DNA from: Mucilaginibacter pallidiroseus
Lineage (GTDB): Bacteria > Bacteroidota > Bacteroidia > Sphingobacteriales > Sphingobacteriaceae
Direction of reading: 5' to 3'
NCBI RefSeq assembly: GCF_007846085.1
Contig: NZ_VOEJ01000001.1
Span: forward strand, 1 to 64,000
Length of the DNA: 64,000 nucleotides
The notes beneath the pieces are model-generated. The model saw only the letters and a program-made list of their open reading frames with translations. It made no database searches and was not told the origin of the DNA. Shown in pieces: positions 37,628 through 45,998 of the stretch. The position numbers and the translations under genes were made by a program. The number at the start of each line of letters is the position of its first letter. Position 1 is the first letter of the stretch.

Positions 37628-38311
37628 TCAAGCGCTTACCACATTGCCTTTAAAAATGTAACCCCGGCCAATTACTGTTTGTATCAACTCCTGCGCGTAA
37701 CCGCGGTCCATTTTTTTTCGCAGTTGATAAAGATGCACTTCTACTATATTGCTTCCCGGGTCAAAGTTCATGTCCCAGACTTTTTCAAGTATCTGCGATT
37801 TTGTAAGTACTTTGTTGCTGTTGGTCATCAGGTATTCCAGTAATGCAAACTCACGATTGCTTAACAAAACAGCTTTCCCATCACGGCAAACTTCGCGGCT
37901 TAACAGATCTACAGTCAAGCCTTCAGATTTTAGCTTAAATGTTCCCTGATTTAGCAATCGGCGCTGAGCACTTCTTACCCTTGCTAATAATTCTTCCAGA
38001 TCAAAAGGTTTTTTGAGATAGTCAACTGCACCAAGGTCAAGTCCTTTGATTACGTTTTCGGTATCATTAAGGGCACTTAATATGATAACGCCCACACTCT
38101 TATTAAAGCTTTTTAAATTTTTTAATACGTCAAAGCCATTCATAGATGGCAGCATCAGGTCAAGCAAAACCAAATCGTAGTCGCCCGTCATGATGGCTTC
38201 CAAGCCCTTTGTACCATCCGGTATATGATCACATACGTGGCCCGATTGGCGCAGCGCATCGGCAATAAAACCTGCCAGCTTCAATTCGTCTTCAATCAAC
38301 AAGATTTTCAT
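37628..38311 (-). CDS. OmpR/PhoB-family response regulator
   Basis: 227 residues. Receiver: LLIEDELKLAGFI, phospho-acceptor in LVLLDLMLPSMNGFDVL, VDYLKKPFDLEELLARV. Winged helix: LSNREFALLEYLMTNSNKV and NIVEVHLYQLRKKMD. It overlaps the upstream envelope-protein gene by 4 nt (ATGA) and is followed 1 nt later by its kinase. A single operon of four genes seems certain. Confidence 0.95.
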   Translation of the reverse strand: MKILLIEDELKLAGFIADALRQSGHVCDHIPDGTKGLEAIMTGDYDLVLLDLMLPSMNGFDVLKNLKSFNKSVGVIILSALNDTENVIKGLDLGAVDYLKKPFDLEELLARVRSAQRRLLNQGTFKLKSEGLTVDLLSREVCRDGKAVLLSNREFALLEYLMTNSNKVLTKSQILEKVWDMNFDPGSNIVEVHLYQLRKKMDRGYAQELIQTVIGRGYIFKGNVVSA

Positions 38312-39030
38312 CGTACCAAAAATGTTTTATTATCGATATGAAGACTTAGCACTATATACACCTTGTCATGCTTTACATTCACAAACCCTAACTGATCGCC
38401 TCGCCTAACGGCTTGTATGCCAAATAGTTTGCTGGCCTTAATCTGACCGGCTATATCGTCAACCAGGCCCGGTTTAAAATGAAAGAACAAATCGCCTTTT
38501 CTTAATGCCACTATGCCGCCGTAATTATCAGTTACTACAATTGGATTGGCAATATTGAAGTTTTCGATCAACTGACCGGGTACATCAGGCGGAGGGGGCA
38601 ATTCAGTCATAACAAAAGTAGAATCTGTAGCAGCGTTTTTAATGCTTACCAACCTGTTGCCAACCTGCTCGTCATTTGGCCTGCTGGTAATTGTCAGGTT
38701 TACCAATTGCCCCACAGGACCTGTTTCCATAACTTTTGCAGCGGTGTGCGGTAAAAAGTCTACGGTTATTAAGCCATCGGTCTTGGTTTGCAATTGCAAT
38801 GAATTAATATCGAAATGAGCGTTGTATTTATATGAAATTACCTTCCCCGTTTTTTCTTTAACTACACCAATGTGATGGTCTGGCGGCGGCGGCAGGGTTG
38901 ATGGCCCCGCGGGAGGACCTGGTAACGGCGATTTAAATAGCAGGACCAGGATTATAAGTGTTAACAAAGCAATTACCACCATTAGCGCCGTGTTTGGCTT
39001 GCCGGGTGGTAATAATTGCTGTTGGCTCAT
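38308..39030 (-). CDS. Membrane-anchored envelope protein of the OmpR/EnvZ-like operon
   Basis: 240 residues: one N-terminal membrane anchor (TALMVVIALLTLIILVLLF, about 14-32), a Pro-rich linker and two beta-rich units. The first begins EKTGKVISYKYNAHFDI, the second ends KVYIVLSLHIDNKTFLVR. The 39075 protein has the same two-unit plan (SGKVIAYVANDRNIYDSFNL and a C-terminal QTYLVR). I recognise no named family. The stop overlaps the regulator start by 4 nt, so it is translated together with the two-component system. It could be an accessory sensor or a secreted target. Confidence 0.75.
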   Translation of the reverse strand: MSQQQLLPPGKPNTALMVVIALLTLIILVLLFKSPLPGPPAGPSTLPPPPDHHIGVVKEKTGKVISYKYNAHFDINSLQLQTKTDGLITVDFLPHTAAKVMETGPVGQLVNLTITSRPNDEQVGNRLVSIKNAATDSTFVMTELPPPPDVPGQLIENFNIANPIVVTDNYGGIVALRKGDLFFHFKPGLVDDIAGQIKASKLFGIQAVRRGDQLGFVNVKHDKVYIVLSLHIDNKTFLVR

Positions 39031-39074
39031 TATGATCGACTTTTTACATATAACACAAATGAGTTTGTGCTGTT

Positions 39075-39830
39075 TTAGCGTACCAGGTAGGTTTGGCCGC
39101 CGGCAGTAATAGTTTGAGGCCGAATAACGGTATTTGAACTTGCCATTACCACGCCGGAAGGTGGCATAAATTTAAAACCGGTTAAACTGATTTTTTGGCC
39201 AACTTTTAGGATACCCTGCAGTTGCTCCATGATATGCGGTGGCGTTTCGACGATCTCTTTTGAGTTTAATACGATACCATTAACATTACCCTCCGCATTT
39301 TTTTGGAAACTACTAATGGTACTTTCGTGGTTTTTAAGCTCAGGAGCATTGGTTTTTGCAGGTGCTGCAGGCGGCGCGTCAGTAATTTGATTTCCACTTG
39401 CTGTTGCGCTTACCAAGTGAAATACTGCAACACCACTCGGATCAGTTTGTGAAAAGCCATTAACAACAACGTTTTCACCCTTTTTTGCATCGCGCATTAG
39501 TTGGCTGCCTAAGTGGTCGGGGAATTTAACGTTTACCATCTTGCTACCGCTTTGCAGATTAAAACTGTCATAAATGTTTCGGTCATTTGCAACATAAGCA
39601 ATTACCTTACCGCTAATGGTAGTAATAACTTTAAGGCCTTGTTGTGGCACATTCCGGCTGTTCCTTCCACGTGGAGCCGGATGATCTTTTGGCGGCGTTG
39701 GCGGTAAAGCTGCATGGAATGTAGGCGGTGTTGGCGGCACGGCGCCTGTTTTAGCGTTTTGCGCATATATTGCTGAGCCGGTGAGCAGCATGGCAGCCAA
39801 CAGTGACATTTTCTTAATTTGATTTTTCAT
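39075..39830 (-). CDS. Secreted protein of the OmpR/EnvZ-like operon
   Basis: 251 residues with a cleavable signal peptide (MSLLAAMLLTGSAIYAQ), a Pro-rich segment with repeated PPTPP, then two beta-rich units separated by an Ala/Pro/Asn linker. Shared with the 38308 protein: the GKVI(A/S)Y start of the unit, a central SQTDPSG / TSRPNDE region of similar spacing, and the C-terminal YLVR/FLVR. Probably periplasmic. It is first in the four-gene operon, 44 nt before the next gene. Confidence 0.75.
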   Translation of the reverse strand: MKNQIKKMSLLAAMLLTGSAIYAQNAKTGAVPPTPPTFHAALPPTPPKDHPAPRGRNSRNVPQQGLKVITTISGKVIAYVANDRNIYDSFNLQSGSKMVNVKFPDHLGSQLMRDAKKGENVVVNGFSQTDPSGVAVFHLVSATASGNQITDAPPAAPAKTNAPELKNHESTISSFQKNAEGNVNGIVLNSKEIVETPPHIMEQLQGILKVGQKISLTGFKFMPPSGVVMASSNTVIRPQTITAGGQTYLVR

Positions 39831-39919
39831 TTTTTTTGAATTTAAATTGGATTATCTTATTTATACTCAAAATTACCCAGCTGGCCTGAAGCGGGTATGA
39901 ATAGCAAATTAAGAATACT

Positions 39920-41164
39920 TCATATCCACAGCGAAGCCAGTGTTATTATCAATGCTGCGGTCATCACTACGGCGCCCAACTTTAAAAATTGCCATGCGCC
40001 AACTTCTATTCCCTCGCGCCGCAACGCCACGAGCCACAATAAGGTGGCAAGTGAACCGGTTATGGATAGGTTGGGGCCAAGGTCAATACCAATTAGTACG
40101 GCACTTTTCACCACCTCGGGCACATGCCCTGTTTGCATAACATTACCTACTATTAGCCCGGCGGGTAAATTATTCATGAGGTTACAGGCAGCTGCAACTA
40201 CTGTCCCGCTGAGCCATACAGCACCATAAGTAGATTCAGCTACTGCCTGTTGCAGCAAAGCGCTAAGCTGTTGTGTTAATCCTGTTTTGTTTAGCGCTTC
40301 TACTATCACAAACAACCCTGCAACCAAAGGCAAAACCGCCCATGATATTCCTTTAATAATTATTAACGGGCTTTTCTTCGCACTGATTAATACCACCAGG
40401 CAAGTTAAAATTCCGGCAATGGCAGTAGGCAGGCCAAGGTCTACCGCGTAGGCAGACGAAATTAATAGCAGTACCGCGGTACACACTATTCCAATTAAAG
40501 CTGTTTTGCCGCCGGTAGATAGCGTTGGTATCTCAATATCTGTTGCAATTGTTTGTTTAAGTTCCTCGCGCTGGGTAAAACGCAAAATGAGATAGGTTGC
40601 CACGATTGAGCAGGCAGATGGCAGCAAGTATTGCGGCAGCCATTGTAATAGCGATGGCATGTGCGAACCATAAATAACCAGGTTAGCCGGGTTAGAAATT
40701 GGCAGTAGAAAAGATGCAGCATTAGCAATAAATGCGCAGATAAACAGAAAAGGCAATGGTTTTTTTGCATTAGCCGTTTTCACCGCTGCGGCCACTGCGG
40801 GTGTAAGCACAACTGCGGTAGCATCATTTGATAGGAATGCCGTTACCACAATCCCAACCAGGTAAATTAAAAAAAACAACAGGGCGGCAGATCCCCTGGC
40901 CATTCTGGTGGCATGGGCAGCCAGCCAATCAAATAGCTTCTCTTCACGGGCGGTCTCGGCAAGTAGCATCATGCCTATTAAAAACAAGTACACGTCGAGG
41001 CCTTTTTTAATGCCTGCTAATCCTGCGGAGGGGCTTATCAGGCCGAAAGCAACAAGTGCAACTGCGCCAGATACGGCCCACACCGCCTCGGGTAATTTAA
41101 ATGGACGGGTAATAACGCCCCCAATGGCCAAAATCGAGATAACCCAAATAAAAACAGGCTGCAT
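39920..41164 (-). CDS. ArsB/NhaD-type anion permease (arsenite efflux-like)
   Basis: 414 residues with 10-12 hydrophobic helices. Typical blocks: SNDATAVVLTPAVAAAV, FIANAASFLLPISNPANLVI (the conserved Asn/Pro hairpin of the ion-transporter superfamily) and NNLPAGLIVG. Same fold as ArsB and SLC13-like carriers. ArsB is the best guess, but no arsR or arsC is adjacent, so the ion is open. It starts 12 nt from the metallophosphoesterase stop upstream, probably one transcript. Confidence 0.8.
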   Translation of the reverse strand: MQPVFIWVISILAIGGVITRPFKLPEAVWAVSGAVALVAFGLISPSAGLAGIKKGLDVYLFLIGMMLLAETAREEKLFDWLAAHATRMARGSAALLFFLIYLVGIVVTAFLSNDATAVVLTPAVAAAVKTANAKKPLPFLFICAFIANAASFLLPISNPANLVIYGSHMPSLLQWLPQYLLPSACSIVATYLILRFTQREELKQTIATDIEIPTLSTGGKTALIGIVCTAVLLLISSAYAVDLGLPTAIAGILTCLVVLISAKKSPLIIIKGISWAVLPLVAGLFVIVEALNKTGLTQQLSALLQQAVAESTYGAVWLSGTVVAAACNLMNNLPAGLIVGNVMQTGHVPEVVKSAVLIGIDLGPNLSITGSLATLLWLVALRREGIEVGAWQFLKLGAVVMTAALIITLASLWI

Positions 41165-41175
41165 ATTATGGTTGA

Positions 41176-42294
41176 TTATGATAAGGGTTTTCCATTTTGA
41201 TTTGGCCCCAGTTGTGTACCAAATATGCCATTTTCCGGCCAGCCATCAATAGCATTTCTGTTACTGCCATCTTTAATTTTTCGTTCTATAATAAACAGGG
41301 GAGTAGCTGCACATATTGTGTGCCTGCCCGGCCTGCCGGTTAAATCTTTAGCTTCTACTGTAATGCTTATTTTATCTGCATAAGGTAGATCATATAAAGT
41401 AGCACTGTAAATATTATCCCGCTCTTTAGTCATTTCCAGCCAAGTGTTATTTTCTGTTTTGCACTTTACCTGTTCCAAATCGCGCGATCCAAAAACTATT
41501 GCTTCCACTTCTATCTTGTCAACTATGGTATGATCCTTAGAAGTTAAAAGTCTGTAGTCGGCAGGTTGTGTAATCACAACGAGAGGGAATGGATCATCAA
41601 GCGGCTTAAACCGCCAGCTTACAACCCCATCCTTAATCGTTATTAAGGAATAACCTACCGGCCCTTCCTCTATCTGTCCGGTCGACCGTGTGGCCGAGTA
41701 TATCGTGTGGCCATCATTACTTATCTCATTGTAGTGCGTGTGTCCCATATCTACCAAAACTACCTGATGCTTTGAAATAAGCTGGTTTAGGCGGGCTATT
41801 TCCTTCATGTCGGCCAGGTCGGCTGGGTAAGTATGCATAAACAGCACAATCTTGTTGCTTTCAGTATGGGCAAGGTTAAACTCATTTTCCAGCCAAATGA
41901 GTTGTTCATCTAATAATCTAAAATCAGGGCCGCCTTTGCCACGCCCGCATACGTCAAGAAGCACGCAACGACAACCATTTTTTGTGAACGAGTAGGGTAG
42001 CTTCCGGGTATGACTTAATTGATAGTAGTTTTCCAGGCTACCCTGTTCCATATCATGATCGCCGGGGATGATATGTACCGGTACGCTCAGCATCTTAAGT
42101 GCCGTTTCAACCAACTGATATTGAAAAGGCAATCCATTGTCTGCATTATCTCCTGGTAGAAAAACAAAGTCTAACTGTTTGCTGCACTCAATTTCAATTT
42201 GTGAAATGATGGAAAGGAAATCAATATAATTTTGCTCCCTTGCTTTGGTTATATGCAGGTCGCCGATGTGGGCAAATGTGAGCTGATTTTTCAT
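41176..42294 (-). CDS. Calcineurin-like metallophosphoesterase
   Basis: About 372 residues from the ATG at 42294; the longer frame to 42330 adds a dubious leader. Metal-binding motifs: HIGDLHI, FLPGDNADNG, IIPGDHD (usually GNHD), LFMHTYP and MGHTHYN. A C-terminal immunoglobulin-like part follows (about 230-345: VEAIVFGSRDLEQVKCK, YADKISITVEAKDLTGRPG). Icc/CpdA-like phosphodiesterase fold, substrate unknown. It lies between an ArsB-like permease and an MFS transporter on the same strand. Confidence 0.88.
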   Translation of the reverse strand: MKNQLTFAHIGDLHITKAREQNYIDFLSIISQIEIECSKQLDFVFLPGDNADNGLPFQYQLVETALKMLSVPVHIIPGDHDMEQGSLENYYQLSHTRKLPYSFTKNGCRCVLLDVCGRGKGGPDFRLLDEQLIWLENEFNLAHTESNKIVLFMHTYPADLADMKEIARLNQLISKHQVVLVDMGHTHYNEISNDGHTIYSATRSTGQIEEGPVGYSLITIKDGVVSWRFKPLDDPFPLVVITQPADYRLLTSKDHTIVDKIEVEAIVFGSRDLEQVKCKTENNTWLEMTKERDNIYSATLYDLPYADKISITVEAKDLTGRPGRHTICAATPLFIIERKIKDGSNRNAIDGWPENGIFGTQLGPNQNGKPLS

Positions 42295-42368
42295 AAAATT
42301 GTACGTAACTGTCTTAAACAACAAAAGCAATTATGACAGGGAGGTATGTAAGCAAACAATAAATAGCC

Positions 42369-43595
42369 TTAACAAGCTTCTTTAATACATTTAGAATATA
42401 TGATCCATAGTAATATTGAGCCGGTTGCAAAGCTGCCCAGTATCAGGAATGCAGAATTATAACCAATGCTTTGCGCTATCCAACCACCAATAGCAGGGCT
42501 TAATGCAGCACCCAATCCCTGAACGGTCATCACTGCGCCTTGGCCTATATTTACCCGCCCGGTGCCGTTTAAAATATGCGCAACCAACCCCGGTACCGCA
42601 ACGCTTTGCAGCCCCGCACCAATACCGTCAAGAATTTGAACCGGATAAATACCGGTATTATTAATCATATACGAAGCAATTAGTCCCCTAATGGGCAAGG
42701 CAATAAAGGAGATGAGCATTACCAGCCAGTAACCACTCTTTTCGGCCATGCGCATGGCTATGAGCGATACAACTATCATCACAACTTGCGCAATTACAAT
42801 AGTTTGGGCCACAAAGCCCGATGGGTTACCAACTTTGTTGGCAGCAGCTGCTAAGCCATATAACGGAAGCATTGCGCCGTTGCCCAGATGGAAAAATGCC
42901 AGTGCCGCAGCGAGGATTAGCAGCGGCTTACAATTCAGCAAAACGGCTAAACCACTTGCTTTATCATCTGTATTGTCATCTTTCATTCCCCGGGCAGCAC
43001 GGTCGTCAATTGCATTAGCAGGGATAAATAAGGTTGATATGATGGCTAGTACGCCAAATAATGCCGACAAGGCAAAAATAGCCGGAAGGCCAAACTTATA
43101 GCCAAGGTAACCGGACAATGCAGCGCCTGTTACATTGCCTGCGTGGTTCCATGCCTGGTTATAGCCATTTTGCCTGTTAAAGCCTTTTTGTTTTACAATG
43201 CCTAAAGTGATACCAATTACTGCCGGGCCAATGGCTGATCCGGCTATTGCTGTTGCAACCTGCGATACGGTTACCATCCAAAATTCTTGAGAAAGCAGGA
43301 TGATCCCCGAAGCAAGAATGCTGAAGATTGCCGACAGGATTATGTAATTACGCTTCTTTTTCGTCGCATCAATCAGTGCCCCTGCAGGAATGGTCATGAT
43401 CATGCCCGCAACGCCGCCAATGGTCATGACCGAACCAATCAATCCGCTTTTCCAACCGTGGGCTAAAAGGAAAATGCCCAGGAATGGGCCAACACCTGCC
43501 TGTAAATCGGCCATAAAAAAGTTAAGGCTTTCCAAAGCACGAATGGTGCCTTTTTCAATTCTAACAGGTATCGACGAGTTGCTTGGTGTCATCAT
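42369..43595 (-). CDS. MFS transporter
   Basis: 408 residues, 12 predicted helices. The loop 2-3 signature GALIDATKKKRN and the second-half counterpart fit the major facilitator family. The N-terminus FFMADLQAGVGPFLGIFLLA is like a group of uncharacterised Bacteroidota permeases. Substrate not decidable. 74 nt from the metallophosphoesterase gene downstream. Confidence 0.88.
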   Translation of the reverse strand: MMTPSNSSIPVRIEKGTIRALESLNFFMADLQAGVGPFLGIFLLAHGWKSGLIGSVMTIGGVAGMIMTIPAGALIDATKKKRNYIILSAIFSILASGIILLSQEFWMVTVSQVATAIAGSAIGPAVIGITLGIVKQKGFNRQNGYNQAWNHAGNVTGAALSGYLGYKFGLPAIFALSALFGVLAIISTLFIPANAIDDRAARGMKDDNTDDKASGLAVLLNCKPLLILAAALAFFHLGNGAMLPLYGLAAAANKVGNPSGFVAQTIVIAQVVMIVVSLIAMRMAEKSGYWLVMLISFIALPIRGLIASYMINNTGIYPVQILDGIGAGLQSVAVPGLVAHILNGTGRVNIGQGAVMTVQGLGAALSPAIGGWIAQSIGYNSAFLILGSFATGSILLWIIYSKCIKEAC

Positions 43596-43750
43596 ATAAA
43601 TGGATAATTACAGGTAGATTGATTTTCACTATCCACTGCAAAAGAAACTCCAACTCCATGATTGACTGATGAAAATCAAATTAATTTTTCTTCATATCGC
43701 TAGGGAACAATGCGTGTATATACGCTGTCGCCTTTTCGTATATTCGGTAC

Positions 43751-44908
43751 ATGTATTTCATTTTCGGACGTAACAGTTCACTGTTACTCGCTTTCTTTTT
43801 ACATCTTGTAGTTTACAGCATTCTTTTTCTGGTACGCGGCAAGCGCGATAGCAGGCTTTCCGACCAGCTCCTGGGCTTCTTTTTGATTTTAGCTTCGTTA
43901 TTTATTGTACCGTGGATGACCGGCTTTGGAGGATGGTATGATAAGCAGCCATATCGCGATATTCTGTTTTACACGCCTTTCTTACAACCCTTGTTTTTCG
44001 GGCCGTTATTGTACCTGTACATAAAGGCGTTGACCAACGTAACCTACAAAGTTCGAAAGCAGGAGTTGCTACATTTTTTACCGGGCTTGCTTTATTTAAC
44101 TTGGTGCTTAGTAGTGTTCGTGACAGACAAATTAATACTGAAGCGCTATTATTTAATGAATGGAAGGTCCGACCCTGACTTTGACCGCTGGTATAGTTAT
44201 GCATGGTTGTGCAGCGTTGTTATCTACTTGCTCATAACTTTAAGGTACTATCAAAATTACAAGCAGTTTGCCGGTGTCGAATTGTCTTTTGCAGATGTAG
44301 CGGGCTTTCGTTGGTTACGAAACTTCCTTTGGGTATTTACAGCGCTCACCGTTCTCTTCCTTTTCGAGCAAATCCTTTCCATATTCATCGAGTTGCAGTA
44401 TGCTCGAAACTGGTATTACTTCCTTGCGTTCGCCATCATCTGTTATTATATGGCCATAAGCGCATACAATACGCAACTAGTACGCGATCTTAAACTAACT
44501 TTTGATCCAGATGCAATTACAACTCAACAGAATCCGGTTTTGGTTGATGATGCTGTGAATTTAGTTGATGATACGTGGATGCTGCTATGGAAACATAAAC
44601 TGGACGCAGCGATTGAAGAAAAGATGTTTTTAAAGGCCGACCTTACCCTGTCTGACCTGGCCCTGCATTTGGGCACCAACCCTTCGCTGCTAAGCAAAGT
44701 AATTAATGGCAGCTACGGTTTATCGTTTAATGATTTTATAAACCAACATCGCGTTAAGGAGGCGGTTAGGTTAATGCAACACCCACAGTACATGAATTTC
44801 AGCCTGCTGGCTATAGCGCTCGAGGCAGGTTTTTACTCAAAAGCCACTTTCAACCGGGCCTTTAAAAAGTTTACAGGCGTTAATCCAAGCCAATATTTGA
44901 AGCAATAA
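43751..44908 (+). CDS. Membrane-embedded AraC-family regulator
   Basis: 385 residues: seven N-terminal hydrophobic helices (about 8-245), a short linker, and a C-terminal AraC helix-turn-helix pair (about 285-385: LTLSDLALHLGTNPSLLSKV and ALEAGFYSKATFNRAFKKFT). This 7TM-AraC type is common in Bacteroidota and is thought to sense a membrane or extracellular signal. It faces away from the MFS gene, and DoxX plus a lipoprotein gene follow on the same strand, so these are plausible targets. Confidence 0.9.
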   Translation: MYFIFGRNSSLLLAFFLHLVVYSILFLVRGKRDSRLSDQLLGFFLILASLFIVPWMTGFGGWYDKQPYRDILFYTPFLQPLFFGPLLYLYIKALTNVTYKVRKQELLHFLPGLLYLTWCLVVFVTDKLILKRYYLMNGRSDPDFDRWYSYAWLCSVVIYLLITLRYYQNYKQFAGVELSFADVAGFRWLRNFLWVFTALTVLFLFEQILSIFIELQYARNWYYFLAFAIICYYMAISAYNTQLVRDLKLTFDPDAITTQQNPVLVDDAVNLVDDTWMLLWKHKLDAAIEEKMFLKADLTLSDLALHLGTNPSLLSKVINGSYGLSFNDFINQHRVKEAVRLMQHPQYMNFSLLAIALEAGFYSKATFNRAFKKFTGVNPSQYLKQ

Positions 44909-44994
44909 GTAACAAATCGATAGTTATTGCCTCATAACATGTTTTGAAGCGCAGCGCTGTTTGCATCTGCAGAAATTGCGTCAAAAAACAAACA

Positions 44995-45480
44995 ATGATC
45001 CATTTACTTACACCATTAACCAGGCCGCATTTATTGCCTCACTGGTTTCAAGATCTATTATCAGCAATCCCGAGGATTGTTTGTGGTTACCTGCTTGCAA
45101 CAAACTTCGGCTCGGCAAAGTTTGGTTTGCCATGGAGCCCCGCCGATGCCAACCTGCATTTTTTTGAAGTTGCATTTTGGTTCCCTAATGATGTTGCGCA
45201 TTACGGCGGAATATTTGCAATGTTCCCTGCTTTTTTTGCCTGGATAGGCGCATTCAGCGAGGCTGTGGGCGGCATATTCCTGCTGCTGGGCTTACAGACA
45301 AGATTATTTAGCTTTTTATTACTGCTTACCATGTTGGTGGCCATTTTTATGCAACAGTGGGAAAACGGCTTATGGAACATGTTACCGGCAATGGGATTTT
45401 GCTGGGTGGCCTTGTACACTACCTTACTGGGAAGCGGCAGATTTGGCATAGACTATTTACTAACAAAATCAAGCAAATGA
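44995..45480 (+). CDS. DoxX-family membrane protein
   Basis: 161 residues from the ATG at 44995; a TTG-started frame from 44944 adds a Cys-rich leader I reject. Four helices: AIPRIVCGYLLATNFG, FFAWIGAFSEAVGGIFLLLG, FSFLLLLTMLVAIFM, MLPAMGFCWVALYTTLLG. The GAFSEAVGG block is the DoxX hallmark. Quinone- or thiol-linked redox roles are reported for relatives, but the role here is unknown. The stop overlaps the next start (ATGA). Confidence 0.87.
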   Translation: MIHLLTPLTRPHLLPHWFQDLLSAIPRIVCGYLLATNFGSAKFGLPWSPADANLHFFEVAFWFPNDVAHYGGIFAMFPAFFAWIGAFSEAVGGIFLLLGLQTRLFSFLLLLTMLVAIFMQQWENGLWNMLPAMGFCWVALYTTLLGSGRFGIDYLLTKSSK

Positions 45481-45848
45481 AAACATTATCAATCAGCACC
45501 TTTATTATTTTCGCAGCAATGCTGACTGGTTGCGTACAAAAATCAAGGACGGTTACCGTTAACTTAAAGCTATATGTTACCGGTATTAAAAACATTAAGC
45601 AAGTGGGCGTGCGGGGCGAAGGTAATCCTTTAAGTAGTGACAAAGATTTAGTCATGCAGCCGGTAATTAAAGACTCGATATACACAGTCAGCTTTAACAC
45701 CGTAACGGGGTATAATTTTCTCGAATGTAAATTTGCTATTGACGATAAGGTGGAGCTAAAAGGACAACCTAACCGGCGGATAGACTTTGTTGATAAGGAT
45801 ACAATGAGTTATGAAGCGAAGTACCAAGTGCCCGGAAAAATCAATTGA
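45477..45848 (+). CDS. Lipoprotein, 123 residues
   Basis: Starts at ATG 45477, overlapping the DoxX stop (ATGA); the longer open frame upstream is a shadow of DoxX. Signal peptide FIIFAAMLTGCVQ (Cys 19), then beta-rich TVTVNLKLYVTGIKNIKQVG and YTVSFNTVTGYNFLECKFAI. Probably one immunoglobulin- or starch-binding-like domain. Translationally coupled to DoxX, so the two may work together in the envelope. No family recognised. Confidence 0.72.
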   Translation: MKTLSISTFIIFAAMLTGCVQKSRTVTVNLKLYVTGIKNIKQVGVRGEGNPLSSDKDLVMQPVIKDSIYTVSFNTVTGYNFLECKFAIDDKVELKGQPNRRIDFVDKDTMSYEAKYQVPGKIN

Positions 45849-45998
45849 TAAGTACGGGCTATCTAACCGATTTGTTAATCTCGTCATATGTCTGCTTTAT
45901 TTTCATTTTGTACAAACAAAATATTGGTCTATCTTCATCGACAGGATTTTTGAGGTCAATTTCCGCCTTTTGTTTTTACTGTATTCTTAATTATTACT

